Shown: in pieces, positions 10,921 through 19,505 of the stretch
Position numbering within the stretch: the first letter of the stretch is position 1
Layout of the letters: each line of letters starts with the position of its first letter
NCBI GenBank assembly: GCA_963813555.1
Contig: CAWEZX010000008.1
Coordinates: forward strand, 372,001-436,000
Direction: 5' to 3'
DNA: 64,000 bases
Origin: Roseiarcus sp963813555
Lineage (GTDB): Bacteria > Pseudomonadota > Alphaproteobacteria > Rhizobiales > Beijerinckiaceae
Program-made: the position numbers and the translations under genes
The notes under the pieces: model-generated
Databases searched by the model: none
Seen by the model: only the letters and a program-made list of their open reading frames with translations
What the model was told of the DNA's origin: nothing

Positions 10921-11628
10921 CTAACCTTGTCGCTGCATCAGAACATCCTTGGCCTGATTGACCCGCGCGGCAAGCGTGGTCGAGCCGCCATGATCTGGAT
11001 GAAACTTCTTCATCAAGGTTCGATGGGCGCGGATTATGTCCGCCGCGCTCGCGCCTTCGGCGAGACCCAGGACTTCGAACGCCTGCCGGCGCGACATCGC
11101 CCCACCGCCCCCCCGCCCCTGACGCTGACCCTGGTCTGCCTCACGCCAGCCGGGGAACCGGCGGTCGAGATATGCCTCTAGGAGGCTCGCGCCGTCGGGA
11201 TCGTCGAGTATCAGCTCCTGGCGCAAGGCAATGAGTTCCGGACGCGACAGGGTTTCGACCGCGCGGCCCGCATAAGCGCCGGCCAGAACCCTTCCGGTCA
11301 TCGCGCCGCTGTCGTGATCAAGCCGCATTTCGACCATCGCCGACCGGGCGGTCGACGCGCGCCCCGAGCGAGCGCCGGTTCCTGCATTGCGAAAGGACGT
11401 TGAAGCCCCGCCTGGCATCCGCCATCCGGCGAAGTTCGCCACCATGCCGGCGATCGAGGCCGCGAGCCCGACCCGACCGCGCAAAAGCATGAGCAGCGCG
11501 CCGATCATGCCAAGCACGCCGCCGCCATGACGCACCAGCCGGGCGGCGGTGGCGGCGTCCATGCGCCCGAACTGCTTAATCGCCTGCAGCACAAGGAACA
11601 GCAAGATCAAGCCGATAACGAAATTCAT
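10921..11628 (-). CDS. Membrane-anchored J-domain (DnaJ-like) protein
   Basis: 235 residues from ATG 11628 (a longer frame upstream is Arg/Cys-rich and antisense-like). The start NFVIGLILLFLVLQAI is a transmembrane helix, and a second hydrophobic stretch lies near residue 50. The C-terminal 55 residues form a J domain: AFEVLGLAEGASAADI, then FHPDHGG with the essential HPD tripeptide. This topology (N-terminal anchor, C-terminal J domain) resembles TIM14/DjlA-type DnaK recruiters. It probably recruits DnaK to the inner membrane. It is followed on the opposite strand by the end of the carboxypeptidase gene. Confidence 0.82.
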   Translation of the reverse strand: MNFVIGLILLFLVLQAIKQFGRMDAATAARLVRHGGGVLGMIGALLMLLRGRVGLAASIAGMVANFAGWRMPGGASTSFRNAGTGARSGRASTARSAMVEMRLDHDSGAMTGRVLAGAYAGRAVETLSRPELIALRQELILDDPDGASLLEAYLDRRFPGWREADQGQRQGRGGGGAMSRRQAFEVLGLAEGASAADIIRAHRTLMKKFHPDHGGSTTLAARVNQAKDVLMQRQG

Positions 11629-11716
11629 TGTTGTAAGGCTTTCAACTGACGGCGTCTCGCCGGAGCACTCCCAAGCCCCGGACTTAATTCCCGCCGAGGG
11701 CGAAACTACGCCAAGT

Positions 11717-12424
11717 TCACGTTCCGCGCATCTGCGACAACAGGAGCCGCGCCGAGGCATCCCCCTCCGCCTCGCGCACGAGAGCCGCGTGGCCGCCCGC
11801 GGCATAGGCCGCCGCCGCGCGCAGGAGCGCCTCAAGCCGGGCTGAAGCGCCCGCGTCGAAGGCGCTGTACGCCCCACCAGTCAGACGGGCGATTTCGCCG
11901 AAAGCGCACCTCGCCGCCGGATCCTGCCCCTCCTGGAACATGAACGCCTTCACGCCAAGGAGCGCGAGTTCGCCCGCCAGAGAGGCAAGCGTATCCGGGT
12001 TTTCCTCCATGGCGTCGCCGATAAACACGAGCGCTCCGACCTTGGCCCGCTTCGCTTCGTCGCGCGCATGGACGAGCACCTTTCGGATCTGCGTCGATCC
12101 GCCGCGCACCTCGATGCGGCTCATCAGCTGCGCCAGCCCCTGCCCGCCGGAGACGAAATTCGACGCCCGGCATTCGTTTAGCCCACGGAAATAGACGAGT
12201 TGCACGTCGAGGCCACCGAGGCCGGAGGCGGCCTGAAACATCTTCGCTTGCAGGCTCTGGGCAAGGTCCCAGGTCGGCTGCCGGCTCATCGTCGCGTCAA
12301 GGGCGAAGATCAGCCGTCCGCGGCCGGACCGGGCTGGCGCGGGAACCTTTCTCGCCGCCTCGACGAAGGCGGCGACGCCCTCGCCGCCGCGCCTGGCCAG
12401 CGCGCTGTCCTTGTCCTTATCCAT
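11717..12424 (-). CDS. VWA-domain-like protein
   Basis: 235 residues from ATG 12424. RLIFALDATMSRQPTWD (about residue 37) resembles the MIDAS segment of von Willebrand factor A domains (DxTxS in place of DxSxS). RGGSTQIRKVL with its conserved T and ALVFIGDAMEE supply the other metal-site elements. The C-terminus is Ala-rich helical. Bacterial VWA proteins often work with AAA+ partners, but none is adjacent. It lies 88 bases upstream of the J-domain gene on the same strand, so an operon is possible. Confidence 0.75.
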   Translation of the reverse strand: MDKDKDSALARRGGEGVAAFVEAARKVPAPARSGRGRLIFALDATMSRQPTWDLAQSLQAKMFQAASGLGGLDVQLVYFRGLNECRASNFVSGGQGLAQLMSRIEVRGGSTQIRKVLVHARDEAKRAKVGALVFIGDAMEENPDTLASLAGELALLGVKAFMFQEGQDPAARCAFGEIARLTGGAYSAFDAGASARLEALLRAAAAYAAGGHAALVREAEGDASARLLLSQMRGT

Positions 12425-12543
12425 CAACGGGCCCAATCTACGACGAAAATATTACATTGGGCGGACTCGTGAGCTTGGCAAGCCGGTGGAACAGAAAACG
12501 ACGGCCCCAGCGCGAAAAGACGGTATCGACGCTCCGTCGCCTC

Positions 12544-13272
12544 CTACTTCCGAGCCGCCACCAGCAACATCATGGGCCTCTCCAACTCCTCAGCCAGGGA
12601 AGGCTGAGCCGCGACCTGGTCAGGGGTTGGGCTCCATTCCTCGACGCGCCGGATGGCGAAGCCGGCGTCGATCAAGGTGTTGAGTGTCGCGCCTAAGGTC
12701 CGATGCTGCTTCCTCACGCCTTTGGCGAGCCAGTCCGTGACCCGGGCGCCCTCCACGGCGTAATGATCGACCGGCCAAGTCCTGCGGCCATCGGCTGTCG
12801 TCAGCCATCCGGGCCTCATCGACGCCATGTAGATCGGATGCTCGATGCCGAAGACGAAATGTCCGCCGGAAACGAGCGCCCTAAACACCCCGCCGACGAG
12901 CCGCCTAAAGTCCTCCAGATAGTGAAGGGCGAGCGAGCTATAGGCGAGGTCAAAGGTCTCGTGCGGCAGTTCAAGGCTTTCCAGATCGGCCCGGAGATAG
13001 CGCACGCCCGGATCGACGGTCTCCGCTCTCGCCCTCGACAGCATGTTTTCGGACAGATCGACGCCGAGCACACCGGCTGCGCCCTGCGTCATCGCCCATC
13101 GGGCGATCCAGCCAAAGCCGCAGCCAAGATCAAGCAGCCGTTTCCCGCGCACATCGGGCAGAAGCGCGCGCAAGGCCGGCCATTCCGGACCGCCGTCCAA
13201 TCCGCGCACGGATCGGTCCAACCGACTATAGCCCTCAAAGAATTCGAGAGTGTCGTAGATATTCTGCGCCAA
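12544..13272 (-). CDS. Class I SAM-dependent methyltransferase
   Basis: 242 residues. LLDLGCGFGWIARWA (about residue 46) is motif I, GVDLSENML is motif II with the acidic ribose-binding residue, and FDLAYSSLALHYLED is motif IV. Architecture matches the UbiE/Methyltransf_11 group of small-molecule methyltransferases. The C-terminal part has AGFAIRRVEEWSP followed by a PxMLLVAARK end, common in the group. The substrate is unknown. It is co-oriented with the DUF1489 gene 48 bases upstream. Confidence 0.85.
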   Translation of the reverse strand: MAQNIYDTLEFFEGYSRLDRSVRGLDGGPEWPALRALLPDVRGKRLLDLGCGFGWIARWAMTQGAAGVLGVDLSENMLSRARAETVDPGVRYLRADLESLELPHETFDLAYSSLALHYLEDFRRLVGGVFRALVSGGHFVFGIEHPIYMASMRPGWLTTADGRRTWPVDHYAVEGARVTDWLAKGVRKQHRTLGATLNTLIDAGFAIRRVEEWSPTPDQVAAQPSLAEELERPMMLLVAARK

Positions 13273-13320
13273 GTTCTTGTCCGTGCGGCGACCGGCTCGC
13301 GATCGCCTTTGTTATGACGC

Positions 13321-13758
13321 CTAAAGGAGCCCGAGCGACGCCAGCTCGCGGCGCATCCCTTCCGGCATCGCAGCGAAGCCGGGTTGGGCCTCGTCAATGT
13401 CCGCTGGCGCGCTTTTGGCCTCGTAATAGCGCCAGCCCTGAAAGGCCCGCATCGGCCGCGGCGCAACCGCGACCACCGTTTCGCCGAGCCAGATCTTGCA
13501 GCGGCCAATCCCGTCCCCATCCACGAACGGCTCGAGGCCGACGATCTCTTGCCTTGCTGAGATCATGCCCTTGACGACCCAGTAGAGCGAGCCGCCGTCC
13601 AGAATCTGTTCGGCTCTTTTCGGGGCCATTCGGGTGACATGGGCGTGGCGGAGCGGCGCGCGGCGGCGCCTAGCGTCTGCCATCCGCTCCGCCATCCATT
13701 CGCGAAGGTCCGCGAGCAACTCCGCGCCGACGGCAAGCTTGATGAGGTGAAGGGGCAT
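13321..13758 (-). CDS. DUF1489 family protein
   Basis: 145 residues from ATG 13758 (MPLHLIKLAVG). The full-length match to my memory of DUF1489 includes the start, TRMAPKRAEQILDGGSLYWVVKG, CKIWLGE and AFQGWRYYE. The family is largely restricted to alphaproteobacteria and its function is unknown. It supports the taxonomic placement of the window. An in-frame codon four residues upstream exists, but the PLHLIKL start is the conserved one. Confidence 0.85.
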   Translation of the reverse strand: MPLHLIKLAVGAELLADLREWMAERMADARRRRAPLRHAHVTRMAPKRAEQILDGGSLYWVVKGMISARQEIVGLEPFVDGDGIGRCKIWLGETVVAVAPRPMRAFQGWRYYEAKSAPADIDEAQPGFAAMPEGMRRELASLGLL

Positions 13759-14189
13759 GGAGGCGTTCATAGCAGAGGGAGGAGGCGCCAGCCCAGCCGG
13801 ATGAGGCGGCTATCCCCATGATCATGGTCGGGCGGTTTCCCGGCGCGTTTCCATGGGCCAAAACCCACCGCGTAACTTATCGATTCCGCTGAGACTCGCT
13901 TCTGGCGTAAAAATCTTACTCGCGGCGCGCCGCCCACTATCGACAATAAATTCCCGGCGCTTTCCCAGTCATCTCGGCGAGCAAGTAGTAGGGTTATCAC
14001 GAGAAGCGCCGCTACGAAGCACGCAGAGCTTCCGATTTGGAGTACGCCGCCAAGCACGACCTACGAATATGTGCTGACCCCATGCAGGAGCGCGAGCCGT
14101 ATCAGGCTGTGCTGGCGCCAGTAGTCTTGACCACCGCTGCAATCCAAGGACGGGTAGTAGCGCATGAGCTGGCCGAAACGGTCGCCCAG
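13759..14189. other. Gene-free spacer
   Basis: About 430 bases between the DUF1489 gene and the FAD-oxidoreductase remnant. Frames on both strands are short and show no conserved protein features. No terminator was recognised. Confidence 0.45.
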
Positions 14190-14685
14190 ATACCACGTGC
14201 TTGCTGCAGGGAGGAGGCCTATCTGGTGGTCACCGGACCGTCGTTCGGGACCCGCGAAAGCCGCTACGTCGATTGCGCCTACCAGCTGAAGGAGGCCGAC
14301 GTGCTGGCGGGCGCGAGGTTCGGAGATTCGATTGCGCTCGGCGCCCTGGGGAACGGAATGGCATAGCGCTGTGCCCAACGAGAGCGAGTTCCAGCCGTCG
14401 GGCGGAAGCGGCGTCTATGAGATCCCGCTGGGCTCGATCACCAGCGTCGATACGCCAACCTGTTCGCGGCCGGTCGGACGGCTGACGGCGATCAGAAGGC
14501 GGGCGCCTCGCTCTGCGTCATGGGAACCGCTTTCGCCACTGGTCAGGCCTGCGGGGTCGCAGCGGGCAGAGTTCGCCCGCAGCGGGGAAGCCACGGTCCC
14601 GGAGGTTCAAAACGCGCTGCGCGAACAGGGCGCTCTGATCGATGTCGACGACCTGCCCGAGGCCGTCGACCTGCAGAAACACTGA
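14190..14685 (+). pseudogene. Remnant of an FAD-dependent oxidoreductase (C-terminal part)
   Basis: Pieces of one FAD-dependent oxidoreductase C-terminus are readable in two alternating frames. First AYLVVTGPSFGTRESRYVDCAYQL; then VYEIPLGSITSVDTP in the next frame; then a GRTADGDQKAGASL-type segment with MGTAFATGQACGVAA back in the first frame; finally ALREQGALIDVDDLPEAVDL in the second. At least three frame changes and loss of the N-terminal FAD-binding half make it a pseudogene. It is convergent with recO and abuts its 3' end. Family identity is from these conserved blocks. Confidence 0.7.
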
Positions 14686-14736
14686 AAGCTGGGTCAGGTT
14701 GACGGCGCGCCTTCGCTGGTCGTGGCCGCTTTGCCG

Positions 14737-15472
14737 CTATCGCGCCCCCTTCGCCGCTGCCTTGAGAAAGGCGGCCCGCGAGTTCCGGCAGCGGCTCGCC
14801 GCGGAGCGAGAACAGGTCCCGGGCGAGGAAAAAGCCCGTCAGCTGGAACCCGTCGGCGATTTCTTGCGCGCTCGGCTGCGCTTCAAGAGGCGCGCCCTCG
14901 CGCAAGAATGGCGGCAACGGCAGCAGACGATCGCGCCAGGGCGCCCCGGCCTCGGCGCTGACCGCCCGTCCGGACTTGGGCGAAACATAAATGAGGCGCT
15001 CGGTCGCGCCGGTTGCGGCGCAATGGCTGAGGTCGAGCCGAAACCCGCACTCGGCCAGGATCTGCGCTTCGAACCGGGCGATGAGCGTTGGCGCCAGCGC
15101 GCCGTCGTCGAGGGCGTCGGCGATGAGGCTCGCCGCGTCGTACAAAGCCTGGTGCGGATCGCGCTCGGGCAGGACGCGCATCAGCGCCGCGAGATAGTTG
15201 ATTCCCGCGAGCGCCATCGCGCTTCCCATCAGCTTGCCCGCTCGGAGCAACACAGGCTCGACGGCGTAGGAGCCCAAATGTTCGTCGAGGCGGGCGCGCC
15301 AGACGAGGCCGATCGTATTGCCGGGTTGCAGCGTCGCGCGCAGCCGCGCCGACCGTCCGCCGCGCACGAGGCCGAGATGGCGGCCGTGCGCGCGGGTCAT
15401 TGCTTCCAGGATCGTCGAAGCCTCGCCGTGCCGGCGGACGCCGATGATGAGGCCCTCGTCGCGCCATTCCAT
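14737..15472 (-). CDS. recO: DNA repair protein RecO, frame shift near the C-terminus
   Basis: RecO works with RecF/RecR to load RecA at gaps. The start MEWRDEGLIIGVRRHGE and the OB-fold/helical body match alphaproteobacterial RecO. The uninterrupted frame runs on to 14543 and gives 309 residues, far too long, with a tail antisense to the FAD pseudogene. Removing one base near 14783 restores a tail SRAAFLKAAAKGAR and a stop at 14737-14739, giving about 244 residues, the normal family length. So there is one extra base here, either a sequence error or a C-terminal lesion that leaves most of the protein intact. The MFS gene lies 16 bases upstream on the same strand. Confidence 0.88.
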
Positions 15473-15488
15473 GGGCGAGCCGCCTTCT

Positions 15489-16736
15489 TTACCGAGCGCG
15501 AAGATGCGCCGGCGGCGCCACGCGCGCGAGCTTCAAGGCGATGATGAGCGCAAGCCCGGACAATGCGCCGACAAACGCGGCTTCTCCGGGCCACGCGGCG
15601 AGCGAGAACACCCAGCCGCCGATCGAGCCGGCAAGGCTCGAGCCTGCGTAGTAGAAAAACAGATAGAGCGCGCTGGCCTGCGCCTTCCCGGTCTCGGCCC
15701 TCAAGCCCACCCAGCTCGAAGCAATCGAATGGCCGCCAAAGAACCCGACTGTGACTATGCCGACGCCGAGAATCGTGAGCCGCAGGCTATCGGGCAAGGT
15801 GAAAAGAACGCCGATCGGCATAAGCGCGATGGCGAAGCCGACGACGCGGCGCCGGCCATAGCGGCCGGCGAGTTCGCCGATCACCGTCGAACTGACCGTG
15901 CCGACGAGATAGATGCAATACACGAAGCCGATCGCCGACTGGCTCAGCAAAAAGGGCGCAGCCTCGAGTCGAAAGCCGATGTAATTGTAGGTGGCGACGA
16001 AGGCGCCCATCAGCAGGAAGCCTATAGCGAACAGATATCTGAGGCCGGGGTCGCTGAAATGCATGCGGATCGCAGGCAGCAACGCCGGACGCCCCGTCTT
16101 GAGCGGAAGCCGCCGCTCCCGTGGCAGGGCGAACACGAACGCCCCAACGCAGCCGAGCGAGACGAGCCCGACAATGGCGACGGCCCCACGCCAACCGCCG
16201 ACTTCGGCGATCGCGGCGGTCGCCAAGCGTCCGCCCAAGCCGCCCAGCGTATTGCCGGCGATATAGAGGCCCATCGCGAGCCCAATCGCCGAACGGTCCA
16301 TCTCCTCGACCAGATAGGCCATCGCGACCGCCGGAACGCCGGAGAGCGCAAGGCCGGTCAGCGCCCGGAGCGCGACAAACGTCGTCCAATCCGGCGCAAA
16401 GGAAGCGGCGAGCGTCGCCGCGCTAGCCGCGGTCAGCGAAGCGGTCATGATCGCCTTGCGTCCGAAGACGTCCGACAGCGTTCCGGCGAAGACCATGGCG
16501 ACCGCCAATACGCCCGTCGCCGCAGACAGGGACAGGCTCGCCGCGGCGGGAGAAATCGAAAAGGCGCGCGTGAAACTGGGCATCAGCGGCTGAACGCAAT
16601 AGAGCATCGCGAAGGTCGCGAAGCTGCCGAGAAACAGCCCGGCGTTCACGCGCCAGAACCGCGCGCCGCCGCGCGCAATCAACGGCGGATCGCCGGCGGA
16701 TGCTTCGAATCTTGAGATCGTGGGGCTCGACGTCAC
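15489..16736 (-). CDS. MFS transporter, YnfM-like drug/arabinose efflux type
   Basis: 415 residues with twelve predicted transmembrane segments. The early FATFAMLYCVQPLMPSF and the cytoplasmic loop GTLSDVFGRKAIM (MFS motif A, G-x-x-x-D-x-x-G-R/K) are clear. The second half repeats a motif-A-like GELAGRYGRRRVVG. This matches the YnfM subgroup of proton-driven exporters; the substrate is unknown. It sits 16 bases upstream of recO on the same strand, so the two are probably co-transcribed. Confidence 0.85.
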   Translation of the reverse strand: MTSSPTISRFEASAGDPPLIARGGARFWRVNAGLFLGSFATFAMLYCVQPLMPSFTRAFSISPAAASLSLSAATGVLAVAMVFAGTLSDVFGRKAIMTASLTAASAATLAASFAPDWTTFVALRALTGLALSGVPAVAMAYLVEEMDRSAIGLAMGLYIAGNTLGGLGGRLATAAIAEVGGWRGAVAIVGLVSLGCVGAFVFALPRERRLPLKTGRPALLPAIRMHFSDPGLRYLFAIGFLLMGAFVATYNYIGFRLEAAPFLLSQSAIGFVYCIYLVGTVSSTVIGELAGRYGRRRVVGFAIALMPIGVLFTLPDSLRLTILGVGIVTVGFFGGHSIASSWVGLRAETGKAQASALYLFFYYAGSSLAGSIGGWVFSLAAWPGEAAFVGALSGLALIIALKLARVAPPAHLRAR

Positions 16737-16814
16737 GGGGCGCCAGCCTTTCCGCCGCCGCGACCGAAAGGCAAGTCATTTTCGAGCGAGCGCGGGCGCG
16801 CGGCCGCGCCGCCT

Positions 16815-17585
16815 TCACTCCTTGCCCATGACCTCCAGCACTTGTTCAAGCGGCGCCGAAGAAGGGCGAAACACGCCTGTATAAGGACTGCTGAGGTCGA
16901 GGATCATGTAGACCGAAGTTGAAACAGCGATGGCGCCGACCAAGACGGCGACGACCGACATCATATGGCCTTTGGACATCAGCCCGAAGCCGCAAAAGAG
17001 CGCCGTGGCCCATCCGACCACAATCAGTATGAGCGGATACGAAATGGGATTGGTCAACGCGAAGGACATCTGCAATCGCGCCTGACCGATCGCCTCGACG
17101 ATGGAATTTGCAAGCGCAATCGCCTGCTTTTGGGCGTCGGTCGAGGGATTGAGGCTCGCCAGGTCTCCCTCCTCCTTCCGGAGGCCGCGCACGGCCGCGG
17201 CGAAGTTCTCCGCAATGAAATCCTTGTCGTTCTCGCGAGCCCCCCAAACATCGTCGATGGCCTGCCCGACCGCCGTTCGCAAGCGAGCGCGCTCGGGATT
17301 GGCGTCGGGTCCAAAATCGGCCAAAGCGAGATCGAGTTGCAGAACCTTGGCGGCGAGAGTTTGGATCGCGATGTTCTGCCCGGCATAGACGCCATAGGCC
17401 GTCCAGATCAGGAGGCCCATAGTCAGCGCCGATAGCAGCGTGAGAAGACCAACGACCGCGCCGATCATGTCGCGCGGGCCGCCGGTCGTAAATGCGTCGG
17501 GCAGGAGGCGCTGAAGGACAAGACCGATGACGCCGCCGCCAAAAATGGCGAGACCAACGGCAACCGCAAAACTTTCAGGTCTCAT
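16815..17585 (-). CDS. DUF4239 (bestrophin-like) membrane protein
   Basis: 256 residues from ATG 17585. Two N-terminal transmembrane helices (about 5-27 and 42-66) and two C-terminal ones (about 180-225) flank a soluble helical domain with a GQNIAIQTLAAKVLQLD segment. This is the layout of DUF4239, distantly related to bestrophin channels. Function unknown. Longer upstream readings are Arg/Ser-rich and discarded. Confidence 0.75.
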   Translation of the reverse strand: MRPESFAVAVGLAIFGGGVIGLVLQRLLPDAFTTGGPRDMIGAVVGLLTLLSALTMGLLIWTAYGVYAGQNIAIQTLAAKVLQLDLALADFGPDANPERARLRTAVGQAIDDVWGARENDKDFIAENFAAAVRGLRKEEGDLASLNPSTDAQKQAIALANSIVEAIGQARLQMSFALTNPISYPLILIVVGWATALFCGFGLMSKGHMMSVVAVLVGAIAVSTSVYMILDLSSPYTGVFRPSSAPLEQVLEVMGKE

Positions 17586-17679
17586 CGGCCCCCCAAGCCA
17601 AGCGCCTTTGGGCCAGTTATCGGCTGGCCGAGGGCAAGGCGATTGGATCAACGAAATCGGCGCGCGAAAGTCACGCATC

Positions 17680-18792
17680 TCAGGTCTTAAAGCGCCGCTC
17701 CTGTCCAACGCACGCCTCGATGAATTCGTCCATCTGCTCTGCGACCGCGCGGATATCGAACAGCTGCTCGACGCGCTTGCGTCCCCCGCGCGCGAGTTCC
17801 GCGCGCCGCTCAGGCGCATCCAGCAATTGGCCGAGCGCCGCCGCAAGCCCATCGGCGTCGCCCGGGTCGGCGGTCACCGCGCAAGGGCCGCAGATTTCCG
17901 CCAGGCCTCCTCGTCCTGAGGTGATCAGCGCGGCGCCGCTCGCCATGGCTTCCAGCGCCGTTCGGCCGAACGGTTCGGGGCCAGTCGTCAGCACCATTCC
18001 GACCGCGGCGCTCTCCCACGCCGCCTTGACCTCGGAATAGGGAACGTTCGAATCGACCCGGATCCGGCCATTGAAACCTTCGGCTGCATTGCGAAGCGCC
18101 TGAACGGTCTCAGGCTCCCGGTCTGCGGCGACAGGGTCGGACACCATGAAGCGGGCGCTCCATTCGGGCCTCGAAGGCAGAACCCGCGCGATCGCCGCCA
18201 TCGCCTCGAGATGGCCCTTGCCCCTCAGCGCGCGCCCGACGCAGAGGATCGACCGGTCTTTGGGTTTTGCCGCTGACCAGGCTTGCATGTCGAGCCCGTT
18301 CGGCACGGCGCGGTGGTTCGCGCTTAAGCCAGGAAAATCCTCGCGGAACCGGCTCAAGGCGTATTCGCTGACAAAGGCGAAGCCAGACAGCAAACGGAGC
18401 TCCTGGCCGCGGAAGGCTCGGTCGAACGCGCTCGAGGGCGCTCTCACGTAGGCGTGGGTATGCAAAATTGCCCGCGCTCCGGAGATCAGCGCGATGAACG
18501 CCGCCGAGGGAAGGTGATTTTCGACTATCGCGAGATCGACGCCGCGACGCCGCAGAAGCCTGCCGACGCTCAAGGCCTTTCCGGCATTGCCGCTGATCGG
18601 CGCGTCCGGAATTGTCGCGATCTCGACGCCTTCGAACGGCTGGTCGACCGGCGGGCAGACGACCAGCGTCGTGCGCGCGTACCGGCTATGCGCAATCAAG
18701 TCGCGAACGCAGAGTTCGACCGAAGCGGCGAGCCGCGGCCCGAAATGCGCATTGCGCAGCATGACATAGGCAATTTTCGGCTCGCGCGCCAT
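17680..18792 (-). CDS. Glycosyltransferase family 4-type protein
   Basis: About 370 residues. Both Rossmann halves of a GT-B fold are recognisable: the N-terminal part with ILHTHAYVRAP, and the C-terminal donor domain with ILCVGRALRGKGHLEAM and the E-x7-E segment PEPFGRTALEAMASGA followed by GGLAEI. These bind and activate the nucleotide-sugar donor. It probably adds a sugar to a surface polysaccharide or lipid, with no neighbours to narrow it down. ATG 18792 or the ATG just before it is the likely start. Confidence 0.85.
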   Translation of the reverse strand: MAREPKIAYVMLRNAHFGPRLAASVELCVRDLIAHSRYARTTLVVCPPVDQPFEGVEIATIPDAPISGNAGKALSVGRLLRRRGVDLAIVENHLPSAAFIALISGARAILHTHAYVRAPSSAFDRAFRGQELRLLSGFAFVSEYALSRFREDFPGLSANHRAVPNGLDMQAWSAAKPKDRSILCVGRALRGKGHLEAMAAIARVLPSRPEWSARFMVSDPVAADREPETVQALRNAAEGFNGRIRVDSNVPYSEVKAAWESAAVGMVLTTGPEPFGRTALEAMASGAALITSGRGGLAEICGPCAVTADPGDADGLAAALGQLLDAPERRAELARGGRKRVEQLFDIRAVAEQMDEFIEACVGQERRFKT

Positions 18793-18902
18793 CATCCCAT
18801 TCTGAAACTCAGGGCGCGCGGCGCGCCGCCCGCGCGCGTCCTTACACGGAAGGGTGAGGCGGGACAATCAAGCAAAACGATCATTGCCGCCGGTGGCGAA
18901 TT

Positions 18903-19505
18903 TTGCTTGAAGGGGCGGCCGGACAAATGTCAATCAACACAAACGCCCATGCGGAAGCTTGGGCGAAGAGCGCGCCCGAACCGATGGTCTCACCTGCTGG
19001 CGATCCGAAGCCGCTTACCCATATCGGCGCTGACGGCGAAGCGCGGATGGTCGATGTGACGGACAAGGCCGCGACCGACCGGGTCGCGATCGCCGAGGGA
19101 CGGGTGCGCATGGCTCAATCGACGCTGGCCACGATCCTCGCTGGCGACGCCAAGAAGGGCGACGTCATCGGCGCGGCGCGGATCGCCGGGATCATGGCGG
19201 CGAAGAAGACCGCCGACCTCATTCCGCTCTGCCATCCCGTGAGCTTGAGTAAGGTTTCGATCGACATTGAGCCGGACGAGGCGCTGCCCGGCCTCATCGT
19301 GCGGGCGCAGGCGCGATGCGTCGGCCCGACCGGCGTCGAGATGGAGGCGCTGACCGCCGTCTCCGTCGCCTGCCTCACCATTTACGACATGGCCAAGGCG
19401 GTCGACCGTGGCATGAGCATCGAAGCTTTGCGGCTAATCGAGAAACGGGGCGGCAAATCGGGCCGCTGGTCGGCCTCGAAAGAGGCGGAGGAAACGCGCG
19501 GATGA
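18903..19505 (+). CDS. moaC: Cyclic pyranopterin monophosphate synthase MoaC
   Basis: MoaC converts 3',8-cyclo-GTP to cyclic pyranopterin monophosphate in molybdenum cofactor synthesis. Signature blocks are present: [40 protein letters not shown], and [21 protein letters not shown] with the active-site lysine. The upstream 50 residues are an extra N-terminal stretch; ATG 18927 (MSINTNA) is a possible alternative start. The stop overlaps the moeA start by four bases (ATGA), indicating translational coupling. Confidence 0.95.
   Translation: [200 protein letters not shown]

Noticed and set aside
15318..16715. A 465-residue plus-strand frame over the MFS gene
   Set aside because: Composed of Arg/Glu/Asp/Gln-rich low-complexity sequence typical of antisense frames of membrane proteins.
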